From: Glandiceps talaboti
Taxonomy: Eukaryota > Hemichordata > Enteropneusta > Spengelidae
DNA length: 10,000 nt
Assembly (NCBI RefSeq): GCF_964340395.1
Contig: NC_135568.1
Location: 7,736,280-7,746,279 of the forward strand
Direction: 5' to 3'
Below, piece by piece: positions 6,795 to 10,000 of the stretch. Position 1 is the stretch's first letter; each line of letters begins with the position of its first letter. The notes beneath the pieces are model-generated. The model saw only the letters and a list, made by a program, of their open reading frames with translations. It had not been told where the DNA came from and made no database searches. Both the position numbers and the translations under genes were made by a program.

Positions 6795-8165
6795 AGGTGA
6801 TCGCCGAACAAGTAAGTTCACCTTTACCAAATTTTAAACTTCAGCTAGCAACTAAATTGTCAGATCCTGTATGATTTGTATTTGATACAAATGACAAAAA
6901 CATGTTGTTTCTGAGCTGTTATGATTGGAAACATAACTGAAAATAAAACAGTAAAGGTATCAATGCCATTATCACAATTACCATTTAGCTCTGAAGGCAT
7001 CATAAAGATGTAAAGACCCAGGTTTGGTGTATGTTGATGTAATTACAATATAAGCAGTAATGAGACGAAATCTTTGAAGCAGAACTTGACAGTTAATTTT
7101 ATTATATGTTCAACTTGAGTTCGGGCAAACTAAAGGTCAAGGTCAATGTATGATATATTTAATGCTTGGCCCACAGCTGAGTCTTAATTTTCAAAACCAA
7201 TTAAACAAATTATGCATCCAACGCCATTGTATGAGCAATAATTGAAGTCATGCATAATAAATAATGTCCTGGGATTACAATAATAACACATAAAAACAAG
7301 CGTCTCAGGTCATGACAAAGAAAGATGGTGCCGCTATCTCTAAAACTATTGTTTAATGTCTCTACAGCAATTTGTCATTAAAGTGTTTTATTACTTGAAC
7401 AAATAATGTATTTTGGTGGAAACATGTATGTAAATGACATTGTATTGTGTCCATTAAAGTGAGATATCTCCAATTACAGAAAAAAGTTAATGTTATTTTT
7501 TGCAATGAGTAAATTCAGCAAGAGAAAACATGGCAGCATATTCAATCATCGGTCGTGTTATATGGTGCACTATCTGTGTTCAGTAAAAGTGTTGTTATCT
7601 GTCAAGTAAAACAACAACCTAAAATTGTAAAATTATTGACCTTGATTGTAAATGTATAAATGTGTATGTTGCACACAGTCTCCCAGTGAACATTGCCTGT
7701 TTTAGCTGTATAACCCATCAGTCTTTTCAATATAAACTATATTATCTCTCCTATCATTATAAGATGATTTTGATATGGCGTTCTACAAACGATCATAATG
7801 TCATGCAGTTTTCCTATTTTATGTTCACGTCACAAATACATCTGCACACAAAGCGCTACACACTTCTTTCTTTAAACATAAGTCAATTTCTATTGGCATC
7901 CATCTAGTTTAGGTTGAGACCCGTTGACAAAATATCATAACATGAATCACGGAAAGACAAATACTTCACTTACATAATTACATTGACCGACCATAAACTT
8001 CATGGGACATGCATGGCCAAAAGCAAATAAACTATTAGTTGTTAATTTCTATATGATTGTATTTGATACAAAAGTAATCGCCACTGATGTCGTCAATCAA
8101 CAGCTGATATCTTAAACACACAATCATCCATTTTTACTTCAGTGGCTTATATATTCCAAGAACTT

Positions 8166-8234
8166 TTACAAGTCATCTTTCTGTCTCAAGTCACACTTGC
8201 ACGCAAGAACGTTGTCATTTTGACTAGGTATAGA
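8166..8234 (-). CDS. Probable terminal exon C: second half of GPS, then a stop
   Basis: A very good 3' splice site (TCTGTTTTGTCTTTCAG) opens a phase-0 frame, as exon B requires: SIPSQNDNVLACKCDLRQ, then KDDL and TAA. Twelve residues separate the last Cys of exon B from the Cys-x-Cys, close to normal GPS spacing. The Cys-x-Cys is normally followed by x-His-Leu-(Thr/Ser); here it reads CKCDL, so the His and the cleavage residue are missing and a stop follows eight residues after the second Cys. As drawn, the product ends before any membrane segment. Oddity: GTAAAAG overlaps the stop and could be a weak donor, which would skip the TAA and leave phase 2. I found no candidate for a following exon. 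The first AATAAA on this strand downstream is about 770 nt away (7387-7392). The exon could also be part of a decayed gene. Confidence 0.42.
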   Translation of the reverse strand, partial: SIPSQNDNVLACKCDLRQKDDL

Positions 8235-8709
8235 CTGAAAGACAAAACAGAACAGATTATTCGAATAAGAAATTTCACACCAACATATTGTGGATTCCTA
8301 AACTATTACAATTGATAAAACCTACACTAGTTGTAAACTGATATATTATATATTTCGAAACAAACAACAATACATTCACTGAAAATAACATCAAGTAGAC
8401 ACATTAGTAACTTCACTGGAATTCACCTGTCATAGGGAGCTGTTATTATAACACATTTTTTCTAAAAACAGCACGTTTCGCAAAAAAAAAAAATATCATC
8501 AGGAGTTTGTGTGATTTCTTGCTGGTGGAACCAGTGCATGCTCATTTGCATAATTTATGTAACACTGCTGTCTCTTTTGCAGCACAAACAGAAACATATG
8601 TAATGATATCGGTACACATAAAACCCTTCTTTTGATTCATTGTAATATAGTTTAACTGTCATGCAACCATTTTATGGAAGCAATGAAGATAAATTGAAAT
8701 ATTACTTAC
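8235..8709 (-). other. Probable intron between GPS exons B and C
   Basis: A 475-nt stretch from donor GTAAGTAAT to the pyrimidine-rich acceptor ahead of exon C. It holds a 12-A run (about 8481-8492) and, near 8321-8405, a copy of a dispersed repeat also found near 761-850. No open frame of note. Confidence 0.4.
8321..8405. repeat. Dispersed repeat, copy 2
   Basis: Partner of the copy near 761-850, here inside the putative intron before exon C. Contains CACTAGTTGTAAACTG, ATTTCGAAACAAAC and ATTCACTGAAAATAAC. Confidence 0.5.
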
Positions 8710-8813
8710 GTCACAATCCTCTGGCTTCCATTGTTGACCTGATTTATTCCAATATCGACATCTTCTGAAAGACACTGATATTGTAACCACGTGATCCTCC
8801 GGCTCACCAGATT
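8710..8813 (-). CDS. Internal exon B, first half of a GPS motif (polycystin-1-like)
   Basis: Exon of 104 nt between a 3' splice site ATTTTACAG and donor GAC|GTAAGTAAT. It accepts one base from exon A (G|AA, Glu), keeps the frame open and ends in phase 0. The peptide contains VVTISVSFRRCRYWNKSG followed by QQWKPEDCD. The pattern Cys-x-(aromatic)-Trp-Asn, then Trp, then Cys is the first half of the GPS motif (C-x-[FY]-W-(x)n-W-(x)n-C). Family knowledge: the GPS is the autoproteolysis site of polycystin-1-like proteins and adhesion GPCRs, held together by these Cys and Trp residues. The Cys-Arg-Tyr-Trp form and the preceding HVVTISVSFRR strand fit the polycystin branch best. That branch assignment is my judgement from memory of family patterns. 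An adhesion GPCR is the main alternative. Confidence 0.72.
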
Positions 8814-9035
8814 CTGTAAAATATGTTATATATTTAATTATAGTTTTTTAAATAATATTTGAAACTATTTATATACTCACATGTTCATATTGACACATTG
8901 TCACACAAAAGTAACTATTAATAACTATGACCCCCCCCCACACACACACTGTGGCACACACACATACATACATACATACATACATACATACATACATACA
9001 TACATACATACATACATACAATCACAATTACTCAC
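8814..9035 (-). other. Intron between exons A and B, with microsatellite
   Basis: A 222-nt intron from GTGAGTAAT to TTTTACAG, phase 1. Its two sides restore one reading frame, which is the strongest single support for the exon A/B model. Most of its length is a (CATA)n tract and a short C run. Confidence 0.7.
8961..9020. repeat. (CATA)n microsatellite with CA-rich edge
   Basis: About 14-15 near-perfect CATA units, preceded by short CA repeats (8941-8962) and a nine-C run near 8931-8939. It lies inside the intron between exons A and B and starts only 15 bp from the donor. Confidence 0.95.
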
Positions 9036-9440
9036 CCATGTCCATTTCAAAGAACAAGTGCTGGTGGCCGATGAGTGTTGAATCATAAAATATAGTTTGT
9101 GGAAAACTATTTTTCAGGGTCCATCGTCGCTCGTGAAATGTTGACTGGCGATTTATATCTTTGTAGACACGGAGGTTATATACCGCAGCAGACGGTGCTG
9201 TGTTCACCACCACAACCATTACACTCTCTGGTACCGTTACATTGATATCAAATGTAATATTTCTAATGGTTGAAATATTAAAACGTGCTCCTGGTATTTT
9301 ATCCTGATGAGGTTTCTGTACAGTAATATCATATTGTCCATCGAGTTCGATAGCTGTGCCATTGTCGTAGTTACTGTTTAGAAGTATCAGTGGTGATGAA
9401 CCCCACTCGCTGTCGTCATACAAGGGGTTGACTTTAATTG
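9036..9440 (-). CDS. Internal exon A, polycystin-1-like extracellular (GAIN-type) region
   Basis: Internal exon of 135 residues, phase 1 at both ends. It follows a 3' splice site ending TTTATAG and stops at a strong donor, ATGG|GTGAGTAAT. The translation starts IKVNPLYDDSEWG and is rich in beta-strand-like segments such as NITFDINVTVPESVMVVVV. N-glycosylation sequons lie near residues 27 (NGT), 55 (NIS), 61 (NIT) and 67 (NVT), so it should be extracellular. The end (IGHQHLFFEMDM) joins exon B in frame, and exon B carries a GPS-like motif. In polycystin-1-family and adhesion-type receptors a beta-rich GAIN domain directly precedes the GPS, and this exon sits where its C-terminal part should be. 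Upstream exons (REJ/PKD repeats or others) would lie right of the window. The exon structure is well supported. The family rests mainly on exon B. Confidence 0.7.
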
Positions 9441-10000
9441 CTATAAACTAAATCACAGAAGACAGTGTGCGATTTCAATATGACAAGTCGACTTACAAAT
9501 CGATAGGTCACATGTGATACTTGAAATCATTCTTTAAGTGAAGCATGTGATGGAGTATAAATATTAGGCTTAGTTATATAGGAATTTGAATCATATATTG
9601 AAATATATAGAAGTTCAAAGAATGTTTATAGAGTCATTTTAGTATTGGTATGCAATTCGGAAAGAGAATATTTTAAACTTTAGTCCCTCCTTTGGACAAA
9701 CGTGAAATTCATTGCAGTCTTACTATTAATTAGGATGAACAATTTACATAATTGTATATGTTTATCCTATTATAATACTTAGAATAATCACGTGGCAAAA
9801 ACTATCCAATGAGTAGCATACCATTATTCTAGGAAAGAGTTAGAAATCCTTGCTAGTTTTAAATATTTTGAGTGAATTGTTAGATTTGGATTTTTTAGTT
9901 CAGTTGGAACAAAGGAATGGAGTTTCTTTCCTTCTAGTGAAAATCTGCTGTGCGTGAGTCTTTGCTGTATGATGTGAAATTTTAAGTCCTTCGCTGTGTG
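9441..10000 (-). other. Upstream intron sequence of the polycystin-like gene
   Basis: No exon found on either strand. Because exon A begins in phase 1 with a 3' splice site, this should be intron leading to exons right of the window. Near 9748-9771 the minus strand reads ATAATAGGATAAACATATAC, a short match to the start of the duplicated upstream element. Confidence 0.45.

Larger units (their letters stand above)
5973..8165. other. Long AT-rich intergenic region
   Basis: About 2.2 kb between the end of the GPS gene and the leader exons. Contents seen: the duplicated element at 6539-6715, a fold-back sequence at 6746-6794, and a repeated 22-bp block (6870-6894 and 8052-8073, both with GTATTTGATACAAA). 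Several short plus-strand frames are open, none with recognisable sequence or splice support. Confidence 0.45.

Noticed and set aside
6840-6937. A second GPS-like half motif on the minus strand (SSETTCFCHLYQ) after a good 3' splice site.
   Set aside because: It needs a phase-2 donor while exon B ends in phase 0, and the CFCHL codons come from a repeated block also present near 8052-8073. The probable exon C fits phase and spacing better.
5171-7907. Plus-strand frames of 60-81 codons at 5171, 5470, 5931 and 7662.
   Set aside because: No recognisable domain, no splice context, and lengths expected by chance. The first two overlap the SINE-like fragment and the decayed leader, and the third starts inside the MITE-like element.
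8881-9081. Plus-strand frame with IHTYIHTY repeats.
   Set aside because: Translation of the CATA microsatellite and the antisense of exon A.

Overview
The window looks like AT-rich nuclear DNA from an animal, most likely an aquatic invertebrate. The evidence is exons with clean GT/AG borders and matching phases, many simple repeats, small transposon relics, and protein families common in marine invertebrates: a GAIN/GPS region of polycystin-1 type and a tachylectin/tectonin-like propeller. The species cannot be named from the sequence. No bacterial-style gene, rRNA, tRNA or CRISPR array was seen. All supported coding sequence is on the minus strand, so genes read from right to left.

Right part (about 8166-9440): the 3' end of a polycystin-1-like gene. 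Exon A (9036-9440) carries a glycosylation-rich extracellular beta domain. Exon B (8710-8813) joins it in frame and carries the first half of a GPS motif. A probable exon C (from 8234) supplies the second-half Cys-x-Cys at normal spacing, but lacks the His-Leu-Thr/Ser cleavage triad and reaches a stop after eight more residues. The gene seems to end as a cut-off, soluble or decayed form without membrane segments.

Middle part (about 2524-8165): non-coding sequence with transposon relics and duplicated segments. It also holds two paralogous signal-peptide exons (4979-5036 and 4101-4161), both ending in phase 1, and a probable decayed third copy near 5469-5547.

Left part (1-2523): the body of the second gene. 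Either leader exon can splice to a single 609-nt exon (1915-2523) encoding about five propeller blades. This is followed by at least three tiny exons of 45-48 nt (477-521, 281-328, 87-134) inside tandem units of about 195 bp. In the frame set by the propeller exon they encode Ala/Pro/Thr/Gln-rich 15-16-residue repeats, like a mucin-type linker. All junctions in this gene are phase 1. The model is a secreted protein: signal peptide, propeller, expandable linker, then whatever lies left of the window.

No homology search or transcript data were available. Splice models rest on reading frame, phase and splice-site sequence.
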